Of a stretch of 20,944 bases of DNA, positions 1 to 5,273 are shown in pieces. The notes under the pieces are model-generated. The model ran no database searches and was not told the origin of the DNA. It saw only the letters and a list, made by a program, of their open reading frames with translations. Origin of the DNA: a virus; IMG/VR virus record IMGVR_UViG_3300037346_000553, positions 1 to 20,944 of that record; one strand, 5' to 3'. Numbering within the stretch: the first letter of the stretch is position 1; each line of letters opens with the position of its first letter. Made by a program: the position numbers and the translations under genes.

Positions 1-9
1 CGCCGTACC

Positions 10-86
10 AGTAGGGCTACTGTCCGCGCAGCTAGGTAGCTCTACTGTGCTGGTTATACTGGCCAGTATAGGGATGCTGCGCGGAC
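10..86. repeat. GC-rich nested inverted repeats (cruciform or structured RNA)
   Basis: An 11-bp perfect inverted repeat, GTCCGCGCAGC at 22-32 and GCTGCGCGGAC at 76-86, encloses 43 bases. Inside it are a small hairpin (GTAG/CTAC near 36-45) and a 16-bp perfect palindrome, TATACTGGCCAGTATA, at 55-70. Just outside, AGTAG-GG-CTACT forms another small hairpin at 10-21. The base composition is far richer in GC than the rest of the window. The arms could fold as a multi-branched RNA or extrude as a DNA cruciform. No tRNA cloverleaf fits on either strand. The window edge at base 1 may cut the element. Confidence 0.6.
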
Positions 87-106
87 TATAATAATCTATG
101 TGCAGA

Positions 107-226
107 AAAGTGGTGGAAAGTGGTGGAAAGGGAGAAAGGGAGAAAGGAACATGGGACTAGGGACATGGGACTAGGGAGAAAGGGACTAGGGAGAAAGGGA
201 CTAGGGAATGGGGGAGAAAGGGAAAA
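107..226 (+). repeat. G-rich purine tandem-repeat array
   Basis: Almost pure purine on the plus strand, built from short direct repeats: AAAGTGGTGG twice, GGGAGAAA units, ACATGGGACTAGGG twice (150-177) and AGAAAGGGACTAGGG twice after that. More than ten runs of GGG lie within 120 bases, so the plus strand could form G-quadruplexes. All frames are stopped, so it is not coding. It stands alone in an AT-rich genome and lies directly downstream of the inverted-repeat element. Confidence 0.7.
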
Positions 227-278
227 CAATGTGCTACTGCCAGATGAAAACAGATAAAAATAGAAGTTTAACTAGATT

Positions 279-459
279 ATGAGATTACTATTATTAATTA
301 CATGTGGATTAATCCTATCGTTTACTACCCTAAACGCAGAGATGACCATGGGTAACAAGGGAGGGGAAACCGAGTACCTCACCCTACTCCTGTACTTGAT
401 TTATCAAAGGCTGCTTATGCAATGATTGCTAATTCAAAGACAGGTACGGTTAATGTTTA
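279..459 (+). pseudogene. Small secreted-protein gene, apparently frameshifted
   Basis: An ATG at 279 opens a 48-codon frame ending at TGA 423-425. Its first 20 residues look like a signal peptide (basic start, Leu/Ile-rich core, LNA before the likely cleavage site). From about 387 a second frame reads PTPVLDLSKAAYAMIANSKT and a few more residues to a TAG at 457-459; this looks more coding-like than the out-of-frame end of the first frame. The simplest reading is one small exported protein of about 60 residues, disrupted near the G-rich stretch at 357-369 by an indel or a sequencing error. I do not recognise the family. Confidence 0.4.
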
Positions 460-486
460 GTATACAATAATAAAATAACTAAAAAA

Positions 487-678
487 ATGGAAGAAACGAG
501 ATTAAAGACTCATGAACAAGGACCTAATAGTTTTATATTTAAACTAGGAGATGCGGAGGAACCGGTTATTGTAATAAACCAACAAGGGTTTTGGCATAAG
601 GGAGATCTAATTAAGGATAGCGGAGAAGTGTACCGTTTATTTAAACAATTTATTGAAGGTGAAGGTGGTAAATCGTAA
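487..678 (+). CDS. Small hypothetical phage protein (63 aa)
   Basis: A 63-residue soluble protein with no signal peptide. The middle reads VIVINQQGFWHKGDLI followed by an acidic stretch and EVYRLFKQFIEG, a pattern seen in many tiny phage proteins (a short strand, an aromatic-Gly turn, a C-terminal helix). I cannot give a function. The ATG follows an A-rich leader typical of the window. Its end overlaps the next frame, suggesting translational coupling. Confidence 0.6.
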   Translation: MEETRLKTHEQGPNSFIFKLGDAEEPVIVINQQGFWHKGDLIKDSGEVYRLFKQFIEGEGGKS

Positions 679-916
679 ATGCGTATGCTGTAGCAAAGCC
701 GCTACACGAAAGCTGGAAATTGAAAGCGAAATAGGTAGTGTTTATCTGTGTGATTCTACTGGTTGTAGAGAAACCGTAATCACTAGACTAAGATCACCTA
801 ATTATCAAGGTGAGAAGAATAACAATGAAATTAGATTTTCAGATAAGGTTAGCGCAACTTTAATTGTTGCCTTAGCTATTGTAGCATACTTAATAATAAG
901 TGGTGGGTTTAGATAA
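653..916 (+). CDS. Small cysteine-rich protein with C-terminal membrane anchor
   Basis: The protein has a Cys cluster near the N-terminus (CVCC, then a CDSTGC about 20 residues on) that could bind a metal ion, a charged middle and a single hydrophobic segment at the C-terminus (SATLIVALAIVAYLIISGG). This gives a tail-anchored membrane protein with a possible zinc-knuckle head. There is no ATG in frame: TTG at 653 or GTG at 659 or 665 must be used, all inside the end of the preceding gene. The start is therefore uncertain by a few residues. Function unknown. Confidence 0.55.
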   Translation: MKVKVVNRKCVCCSKAATRKLEIESEIGSVYLCDSTGCRETVITRLRSPNYQGEKNNNEIRFSDKVSATLIVALAIVAYLIISGGFR

Positions 917-937
917 AAATTAAAAGAGGTAATAATT

Positions 938-1312
938 ATGACTTACAAAAACTTTTTAAAAATTACAATGGGACTACAGAAATGTGGTAGAGATATTGAC
1001 CAGCTTCATAAAATGAAGGTTGATCTACTAGATTTTGTAGAACCATATCATGAAATTATCACGAGTGCATTGTGCGAAATCTATACGGCTGAAGGTATTG
1101 ATTGGTTAAATTGGTTTATGTATGAAAGTGATTTTGGACAAAAAGACTGGAGCACGTCGCCACTATATGAAGATGTTGATGGTAAGCTGATCCTTAATGA
1201 TAAGGTTGACGGGCAACCCAGACATGGAGCACATGATGCTGATGGAAATCCTATCTGTTATAGTTTTGAATCAACCTGGGAATTCTTAAAACAATATTTA
1301 AAAACAAAATAA
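938..1312 (+). CDS. Hypothetical phage protein (124 aa)
   Basis: A soluble 124-residue acidic protein. The central segment EGIDWLNWFMYESDFG is aromatic-rich and acidic and is a type of sequence I associate with uncharacterised proteins of large phages; the C-terminal part (ESTWEFLKQYL) looks helical. There is no signal peptide or membrane segment. The ATG follows the A-rich leader AGAGGTAATAATT. It begins a compact run with the next two genes (gaps of a few bases or overlaps), which suggests co-transcription. Confidence 0.6.
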   Translation: MTYKNFLKITMGLQKCGRDIDQLHKMKVDLLDFVEPYHEIITSALCEIYTAEGIDWLNWFMYESDFGQKDWSTSPLYEDVDGKLILNDKVDGQPRHGAHDADGNPICYSFESTWEFLKQYLKTK

Positions 1313-1318
1313 CAATTT

Positions 1319-1639
1319 ATGAAAAACGCTAAACACAAGGATTTAGGGCAAATCCAGGTTGAATTACAATGGGAAGGTGGTGAGAATCAAATTGCACTAG
1401 TAAAGGCGGCATGCAGTGGAAAGACAGATTGGTTTCAACACCGAAATGTAGTCTATAGAAGAACATCAAACTGGGATAAAGCATATTACTATTGTCTATG
1501 GGGGGCAGCTAATAAATCAATTAGCGAACTTGATCCTATACAATGCGTTACACCAACAGGTAGAGCGCAGAATCTTTCACCTTCTATTAAGCGCTTTAAC
1601 GAAATGGTTAAATCTGCTCGACTAGTTAAAATGACATAA
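1319..1639 (+). CDS. Hypothetical protein (106 aa)
   Basis: A basic soluble protein of 106 residues, rich in Trp/Tyr in the middle ([13 protein letters not shown], then [13 protein letters not shown]). No motif that I recognise. It starts six bases after the preceding stop, and its TAA overlaps the ATG of the acyltransferase gene by one base, so these genes are almost certainly translated from one message. Confidence 0.6.
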   Translation: MKNAKHKDLGQIQVELQWEGGENQIALVKAACSGKTDWFQHRNVVYRRTSNWDKAYYYCLWGAANKSISELDPIQCVTPTGRAQNLSPSIKRFNEMVKSARLVKMT

Positions 1640-2121
1640 TGATGAATATTTTTAATCATCCACAGTTTTCAGAAGATAGTAATGGGTACCTTGTATCAAA
1701 TACTAGAATCGATACTCTTATCCCAAACGCTATTGAAATTGGAGAGAACCTTATCTCTGCAGTTGGATCTTGGATCTTAGCACATGACTCATCGTTAATC
1801 AATCATATTGATAAAGTTGCAGTTAGAAAAACTGTTATAGGTAAAAACGTATTCATTGGACTGAACGCAATAGTTATGCCTGGTGTTACTGTTGGTGATG
1901 GTGCTATTATTGGAACTGGTTCGATTGTAACTAAGGATGTTGAACCTTATACCGTCGTGGTAGGTAATCCAGCAAAACTCATATGTACTGTTGATGAATA
2001 CATCATACGAGTAAAAAATAAAGCTACATTAATTGATCCAGTAAAAGGTCGTCCTATGATCGAAGATTTACGAGCTTTTAGACGAGATTGGTTAAACACT
2101 AATAACCAAGAATCTAAATAA
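1639..2121 (+). CDS. Hexapeptide-repeat (left-handed beta-helix) acyltransferase
   Basis: Residues about 65-113 contain the isoleucine-patch pattern of left-handed beta-helix acyltransferases ([29 protein letters not shown]) followed by [10 protein letters not shown], the classic end of the maltose/galactoside O-acetyltransferase group. His49 in SWILAHDSS sits where that family places its catalytic histidine. The 160-residue length is slightly short for the family. The expected role is transfer of an acetyl or other acyl group from CoA to a sugar or small acceptor; the acceptor cannot be read from sequence. In a phage it might modify host surface sugars or virion glycans, which is inference. 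It is coupled to the upstream gene by TAATG. Confidence 0.82.
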   Translation: MMNIFNHPQFSEDSNGYLVSNTRIDTLIPNAIEIGENLISAVGSWILAHDSSLINHIDKVAVRKTVIGKNVFIGLNAIVMPGVTVGDGAIIGTGSIVTKDVEPYTVVVGNPAKLICTVDEYIIRVKNKATLIDPVKGRPMIEDLRAFRRDWLNTNNQESK

Positions 2122-2191
2122 TTTCACTTTAAGATTTAACAAAGCTAATAAAACTAATTACACAAATTACATATAATAATAAAATAAAGAT

Positions 2192-2389
2192 ATGAAAAAA
2201 ATATTATCCTTTTTAGGAAACCAACAACTTAGACTTCAAGGTACATTTCTTTGGCTTTTGGCACTTATTAATATTACAACTGATTCATTTTGGTTTTTTG
2301 CAGTACCTGCTATTATTGCATTAGGCATGCAAGATATTCTTGAAGAGGTTCGTAAATTAAATCAAAATGATAAACATGAAATTTTCTAA
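2192..2389 (+). CDS. Small membrane protein (65 aa)
   Basis: Two hydrophobic segments (around residues 17-30 and 32-47) are followed by a charged C-terminal tail, EEVRKLNQNDKHEIF. This suggests a small two-span inner-membrane protein with the tail in the cytoplasm. Family unknown. The ATG follows an A-rich leader, and the last 14 bases overlap the next small gene. Confidence 0.6.
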   Translation: MKKILSFLGNQQLRLQGTFLWLLALINITTDSFWFFAVPAIIALGMQDILEEVRKLNQNDKHEIF

Positions 2390-2540
2390 AGAGCTTTGTG
2401 TTGAGGAAATTCTACAAGAAGCACATGCTTATGGTCTTAGGTATGAGGTTGATCTATACGCAAAAAAGATCTTAGATGAAAGTCCTGGCATAGATAAAGT
2501 ACAAGCATATCAATTAGCATACCAAGAATGGATCAAATAG
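2376..2540 (+). CDS. Small hypothetical protein (54 aa)
   Basis: ATG at 2376 inside the end of the preceding gene, TAG at 2538-2540. The 54 residues are mostly helical and charged (KELCVEEILQEAHAYGLR, then QAYQLAYQEWIK), resembling the short helical proteins common in large phages. Overlap at both ends supports it being a real member of this run. Confidence 0.6.
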   Translation: MKFSKELCVEEILQEAHAYGLRYEVDLYAKKILDESPGIDKVQAYQLAYQEWIK

Positions 2541-2593
2541 AACAGACTCCTGATAAACTAAAGTTTCCGTGTAACCCAGACCATATACAATAA
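2528..2593 (+). CDS. Possible tiny ORF (21 aa)
   Basis: ATG at 2528 overlaps the end of the previous gene by 13 bases and opens 21 codons (begins MDQIEQTPDK) to a TAA. It is followed at once by an A-rich leader for the next gene. It may be a true micro-gene or only the leader of the next one; there is no independent support. Confidence 0.25.
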   Translation: MDQIEQTPDKLKFPCNPDHIQ

Positions 2594-2601
2594 ATAAAAA
2601 T

Positions 2602-2736
2602 ATGAAGACTATTTACATGGATCAAACAATTGAGTTAATTGCTTTAACAGATCCTGCATATGCACAGGAATTAATCAAAACAAGTCAGGTTAAAGAAACT
2701 GAAGAAAGTATACCATATCTTGTAATTAGTGAATAA
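2602..2736 (+). CDS. Small hypothetical protein (44 aa)
   Basis: ATG at 2602 after the A-rich leader AATAAAAAT. The 44-residue acidic protein (MKTIYMDQTIELIALTDPAY, then KETEESIPYLVISE) has no membrane segment. Codon use and leader match its neighbours. Function unknown. Confidence 0.55.
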   Translation: MKTIYMDQTIELIALTDPAYAQELIKTSQVKETEESIPYLVISE

Positions 2737-2751
2737 ATATAATAAAGTCAT

Positions 2752-3381
2752 ATGAAATTTTACTTATACATTTTTATTGCATTTTTATTAGTTGGTTGTG
2801 GTACTTATAGAAACACTTCATATTATGAAATTCATAAACCTGGATCTTTGCAAATAAATGTAATAGAGGAACCTAATGTTATTCAATATGAATATAGCGG
2901 ATTTAACAATATAACACTCTATAGTAACATTAATTCGCAGTACCACTTTAATACAATACATAATAATTACTGGGGTTGGAATTCAAATATTAACAACTGG
3001 TATTTAGGATATCCATACTGGGTTTGGAATAATTGGTCTCCGTATTGGGTACACCCAAATTATAATTGGAATTGGTCAAGAAGTTTTGGAAGAAACTCTA
3101 GTTTATCAAATATTTATGATAGTGGTAGAGGAAATCGTTTCAATGTAAACGGTAGGTCAGTACAACCAAGCAGAACTATTCAACCATCAAGGTCAGTACA
3201 ACCAAGTAGAACTATTCAACCAAGCAGAACTATTCAACCACCAAGGTCAGTACAACCAAGTAGAACTATTCAACCAAGCAGAACTATTCAACCATCAAGG
3301 TCAGTACAACCAAGTAGAACTATTCAACCATCAAGGTCAGTACAACCAAGTAGATCAACTGGGTCTACCAGAGGAAATTGA
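2752..3381 (+). CDS. Repeat-tailed lipoprotein (209 aa)
   Basis: Residues 1-16 form a lipoprotein signal peptide with lipobox LVGC, so the mature protein should be lipidated at Cys16 and sit on a host membrane. Residues about 70-110 are extremely rich in Trp, Tyr, Asn and Gly (WGWN, WYLGYPYWVWNNW), like some poorly studied Bacteroidota envelope proteins. From residue 136 there are eleven near-identical hexapeptides, SVQPSR or TIQPSR (one ends PPR), giving a basic, disordered Pro-rich tail. The tail is encoded by an 18-bp tandem array. Function is unknown; a role at the host envelope is inferred from the signal. Transfer from the host is plausible. Confidence 0.75.
   Translation: MKFYLYIFIAFLLVGCGTYRNTSYYEIHKPGSLQINVIEEPNVIQYEYSGFNNITLYSNINSQYHFNTIHNNYWGWNSNINNWYLGYPYWVWNNWSPYWVHPNYNWNWSRSFGRNSSLSNIYDSGRGNRFNVNGRSVQPSRTIQPSRSVQPSRTIQPSRTIQPPRSVQPSRTIQPSRTIQPSRSVQPSRTIQPSRSVQPSRSTGSTRGN
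3157..3354 (+). repeat. 18-bp tandem repeat array (11 units) inside the lipoprotein gene
   Basis: Eleven in-frame 18-bp units alternate between TCAGTACAACCAAGTAGA-type (SVQPSR) and ACTATTCAACCAAGCAGA-type (TIQPSR) sequences. Several units are identical at DNA level, so the array is recent or kept uniform by recombination and can change length without breaking the frame. Confidence 0.85.
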
Positions 3382-3397
3382 TTTAAAAACAAACATA

Positions 3398-3601
3398 ATG
3401 AAAATTAGAGACAAATCAATTCTTAAACAAGGAAGGGTACTTATTGACTTTTGGACACCGTAGTGTGGGCCATGTAGAATATTTAAACCTAAGAAAAAGA
3501 AAACAAAAAAACAAAAACACCGAAAGGCTTCGGTACTATTTCTGATATGGAATCCAATGGTGTATATTTCTCCGATAAACAATAATAAATTAATTTGGTA
3601 G
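3398..3601 (+). pseudogene. Thioredoxin-like remnant with amber codon in the active site
   Basis: ATG at 3398 starts MKIRDKSILK, reaches VLIDFWTP, then TAG at 3461-3463, and continues in the same frame as CGPCRIFKP. This is the thioredoxin active-site segment (DFWAPWCGPCR in the family) with the active-site Trp codon TGG changed to TAG. After FKP the sequence turns into a Lys/Thr-rich stretch and no thioredoxin fold follows: the frame closes at 3601, giving only 67 codons against about 105 in the family. It is best read as a decayed, truncated thioredoxin gene. The first 21 codons alone could still be translated. Confidence 0.65.
3519..3534 (-). terminator. Hairpin with T-tract on the minus strand
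   Basis: ACCGAA-AGGC-TTCGGT is a perfect 6-bp stem with a 4-nt loop. Read on the minus strand it is followed by a long T-rich run (complement of the A-rich stretch 3491-3518), the form of a rho-independent terminator. No minus-strand gene is nearby, so it may stop antisense transcription. On the plus strand there is no T-tract. Confidence 0.45.
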
Positions 3602-3612
3602 ATTAAAAAAAT

Positions 3613-3792
3613 ATGGATATTTTTAACATCATAACAATATATCTAGCGGTAGGTGTAGTATGTGGGATAAGTATAGAAGCATTAATGGCTAGTACAAATC
3701 TCAATGAAACTACTTCAGATTTTGAAAGATTTCTTTGGATTATATTTTGGCCATTTTTTGTACTTATTTTTATTATTGGTATGAAAAAATAA
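3613..3792 (+). CDS. Small two-span membrane protein (59 aa)
   Basis: ATG at 3613 after the leader ATTAAAAAAAT. Residues about 4-21 (FNIITIYLAVGVVCGISI) and 43-56 (WIIFWPFFVLIFII) are hydrophobic, separated by a polar acidic loop, and the protein ends MKK. This gives a two-span membrane protein. Function unknown. Confidence 0.6.
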   Translation: MDIFNIITIYLAVGVVCGISIEALMASTNLNETTSDFERFLWIIFWPFFVLIFIIGMKK

Positions 3793-3860
3793 TTATAATC
3801 TCTTTCAGATTGTAACATTACTTGTTATTATTATTCTATAATCAAATAAAAATAAAAAAT

Positions 3861-4088
3861 ATGAATAAATCTACCACTGCATTTGCACTAGGAATAATAC
3901 TATTATTAGGCGCTATTGTAATTGGAATATTCTTGGCATGGCCAATCCAATGGTTATGGAACAGCGCTCTTGTTGGTTCAATCGATGGAATTAATCAAAT
4001 TAGTTTTTGGCAATCGTATTGTATATACATCTTAAGTACTATTATGTTTCGTACTAATTCATTATATTCACCTAAACAAAAACAATAA
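3861..4088 (+). CDS. Membrane protein (75 aa)
   Basis: The chosen ATG at 3861 follows the A-rich leader AATAAAAAAT; an upstream in-frame TTG at 3822 is less likely because it lies before that leader. Residues about 7-26 (FALGIILLLGAIVIGIFLAW) are one clear membrane segment; a second, weaker one (FWQSYCIYILSTIMF) follows. The C-terminus is basic and polar. The pattern is common among Bacteroidota phage proteins of unknown function. Confidence 0.6.
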   Translation: MNKSTTAFALGIILLLGAIVIGIFLAWPIQWLWNSALVGSIDGINQISFWQSYCIYILSTIMFRTNSLYSPKQKQ

Positions 4089-4111
4089 TAACTTTTAATA
4101 AATTAGATATC

Positions 4112-4372
4112 ATGGCAAATTTTAAAGTAGGAGATCAAGTAAATTGGATTAAAAAAATGAATGTAGTACCTCATCCTGAAGGTAAAACTGATAGGGAAGG
4201 TAATATTTTACCAGTATTTAGAGATACTTTAATCACTGGTAGAATTGTACAAAGCGGTGATAGTAAATCATGGTTTGTTAGACCTCAGTCTGCAGAATCA
4301 CATAAAGATAAAATATGTGGAGAAAGATACTATGATGTTAAAATCACAGAAGATTTGTTAACTCATATATAA
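4112..4372 (+). CDS. Hypothetical protein (86 aa)
   Basis: A soluble basic protein that begins MANFKVGDQVNWIKK. The opening FKVGDQVNW and the later TLITGRIVQSG fit a small beta-barrel of SH3/KOW-like type, as in many 'VGDxVxw' proteins, but this is only a pattern impression. The next gene starts 13 bases after its stop. Confidence 0.6.
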   Translation: MANFKVGDQVNWIKKMNVVPHPEGKTDREGNILPVFRDTLITGRIVQSGDSKSWFVRPQSAESHKDKICGERYYDVKITEDLLTHI

Positions 4373-4385
4373 AAAATAATAAGAT

Positions 4386-4733
4386 ATGGAAACACTTTAT
4401 TTGCCACTAGTGGTACTCACGGTTTTGATCTTAATTGGTATTACATTCATAATTCTTGTGCGGCAATATGTATCATCGGTTAAAAGAAAAGATAAGCCGT
4501 TGTGGGATGGTATTGATTCATTGGCTAATGATTTAGGTAAAGAGATCGATAACATACATGACAAAATAGATGATAGATTGAAATCTATGGAAAACGATTA
4601 CACTTCTATTAATATAAACACTGAAGGTGAAGTTGACGCACTTCACCATATTTTTAACTTACGCTTAAGTAAGGTTGAGAAAAAAATAAAAAAAATACTT
4701 GAAAAGGGACGTAAACCTATTCAAAAAAAGTAA
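4386..4733 (+). CDS. Membrane-anchored coiled-coil protein (115 aa)
   Basis: One N-terminal membrane segment (residues about 5-26) is followed by a basic stop-transfer patch (SVKRKDK) and about 75 residues of charged, heptad-like helix (LGKEIDNIHDKIDDRLKSME, later LRLSKVEKKIKKILEKG). The shape is an inner-membrane anchor with a cytoplasmic coiled coil, as in spanin-like or membrane-tethering phage proteins. No specific function can be claimed. Confidence 0.65.
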   Translation: METLYLPLVVLTVLILIGITFIILVRQYVSSVKRKDKPLWDGIDSLANDLGKEIDNIHDKIDDRLKSMENDYTSININTEGEVDALHHIFNLRLSKVEKKIKKILEKGRKPIQKK

Positions 4734-4748
4734 TATAAAATTGCTATT

Positions 4749-4820
4749 GCGGATATCGTATAACGGTTATTACTTTAAACTTCCAATCTAAAAATAAAGG
4801 TTCAATTCCTTTTATCCTCT
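4749..4820 (+). tRNA. tRNA-Gly (anticodon UCC)
   Basis: A 72-nt cloverleaf. Acceptor GCGGATA pairs with TATCCTC (one C-T mismatch); the D-arm (TCGTATAACGGTTATTAC) closely resembles that of the enterobacterial glyT tRNA; the anticodon loop CTTCCAA has anticodon TCC with T33 present; the T-arm is AAAGG-TTCAATT-CCTTT, a perfect 5-bp stem. The anticodon stem has one A-C mismatch. The 3' CCA is not encoded. It is AT-rich and slightly degenerate, as is common for phage tRNAs, but appears able to fold. Confidence 0.82.
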
Positions 4821-4862
4821 CAATTTGGACACGGTGTCTAGATGTTTAATTAAATTAATGTT

Positions 4863-5042
4863 ATGAAGAAAATCTTATCTCTTTTTGTTGCAGCAGTATT
4901 ATTTGCTGCGTGTGGTAATGTTAACGCAAAAGCTGAAGCTGAAGCAGTTGCAGCAGACTCTACTATTGTTACGACTGACGTTATTGATTCTACTGCAGTA
5001 AGTACTGAAGGTACTAATGAAGTGGAAGTAATCACAGAGTAA
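4863..5042 (+). CDS. Small lipoprotein (59 aa)
   Basis: ATG at 4863. The N-terminus MKKILSLFVAAVLFAACG is a lipoprotein signal peptide with lipobox FAAC, so the Cys at position 17 should be lipidated. The mature part is short, acidic and Ala/Glu/Thr/Ser-rich (AKAEAEAVAADST, then VIDSTAVSTEGTNEVEV) and is probably disordered. It lies between tRNA-Gly and a GC-rich RNA-like island. Function unknown; a host-envelope location is inferred from the signal. Confidence 0.7.
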   Translation: MKKILSLFVAAVLFAACGNVNAKAEAEAVAADSTIVTTDVIDSTAVSTEGTNEVEVITE

Positions 5043-5129
5043 CAAACAACTGTGTCTCGGTGCACTATGTCTTTCAGAAGTTCAACGACGAGGTCTCGGT
5101 AGACAGAACGCATCTGACCCTACCCAAAT
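5043..5129 (+). ncRNA. GC-rich island with D-arm-like hairpins (possible ncRNA or tRNA debris)
   Basis: This non-coding stretch is much richer in GC than the genes around it. GTCTCGGT occurs at 5054-5061 and again at 5093-5100, each within a small tRNA D-arm-like hairpin (GTG/CAC and GTCT/AGAC stems). An alternative fold pairs GGTAG (5098-5102) with CTACC (5120-5124) around a CAGA/TCTG stem. I cannot complete a full cloverleaf here. It may be one structured RNA together with the following tRNA-like element, or remains of decayed tRNA genes. Confidence 0.35.
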
Positions 5130-5201
5130 GCCGAAGTAGAGCAATCCTCGAGCAATCATCATAGTAGCGCGTGGCGTCGGGTTCGATTCCTACCTTCGGC
5201 T
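5130..5201 (+). tRNA. tRNA-like element, atypical
   Basis: Exactly 72 nt, with a perfect 7-bp acceptor (GCCGAAG with CTTCGGC, discriminator T) and a T-loop segment GGTTCGATTCC. The T-stem needs a bulged C. The D-arm is reduced (GAG-CAATC-CTC, no GG). The best anticodon stem (GCAAT with GTAGC, one A-A mismatch) gives loop CATCATA, which would place TCA as anticodon but lacks T33. The acceptor and T-arm argue for tRNA origin; the middle is abnormal. It may be a degenerate tRNA, a tRNA-like RNA or an unusual suppressor type. Confidence 0.45.
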
Positions 5202-5273
5202 CAAATTTTAAAATATTAATATGATTAACATACACATGTTATTAGTAGAGCAGAACTACATAATAAAAACTAA

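Noticed and set aside
1-90. tRNA or tmRNA in the GC-rich left end
   Set aside because: No T-loop GTTC motif with flanking stem and no acceptor pairing of tRNA length on either strand.
107-226. CRISPR array
   Set aside because: The repeats are short, nested, purine-only and lack regular spacers of similar length; no cas genes nearby.
3157-3354. CRISPR or non-coding satellite
   Set aside because: The 18-bp units are contiguous, in frame and encode a regular hexapeptide tail of a lipoprotein.
3461-3463. Genome-wide reassignment of TAG
   Set aside because: Other genes end properly at TAG (for example at 2538-2540), and the site needs Trp, not the Gln usual in TAG-recoded phages.
3822-3860. Longer start (TTG) for the membrane protein at 3861
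   Set aside because: The segment is AT-rich leader sequence and the ATG at 3861 has the same A-rich context as the neighbouring starts.
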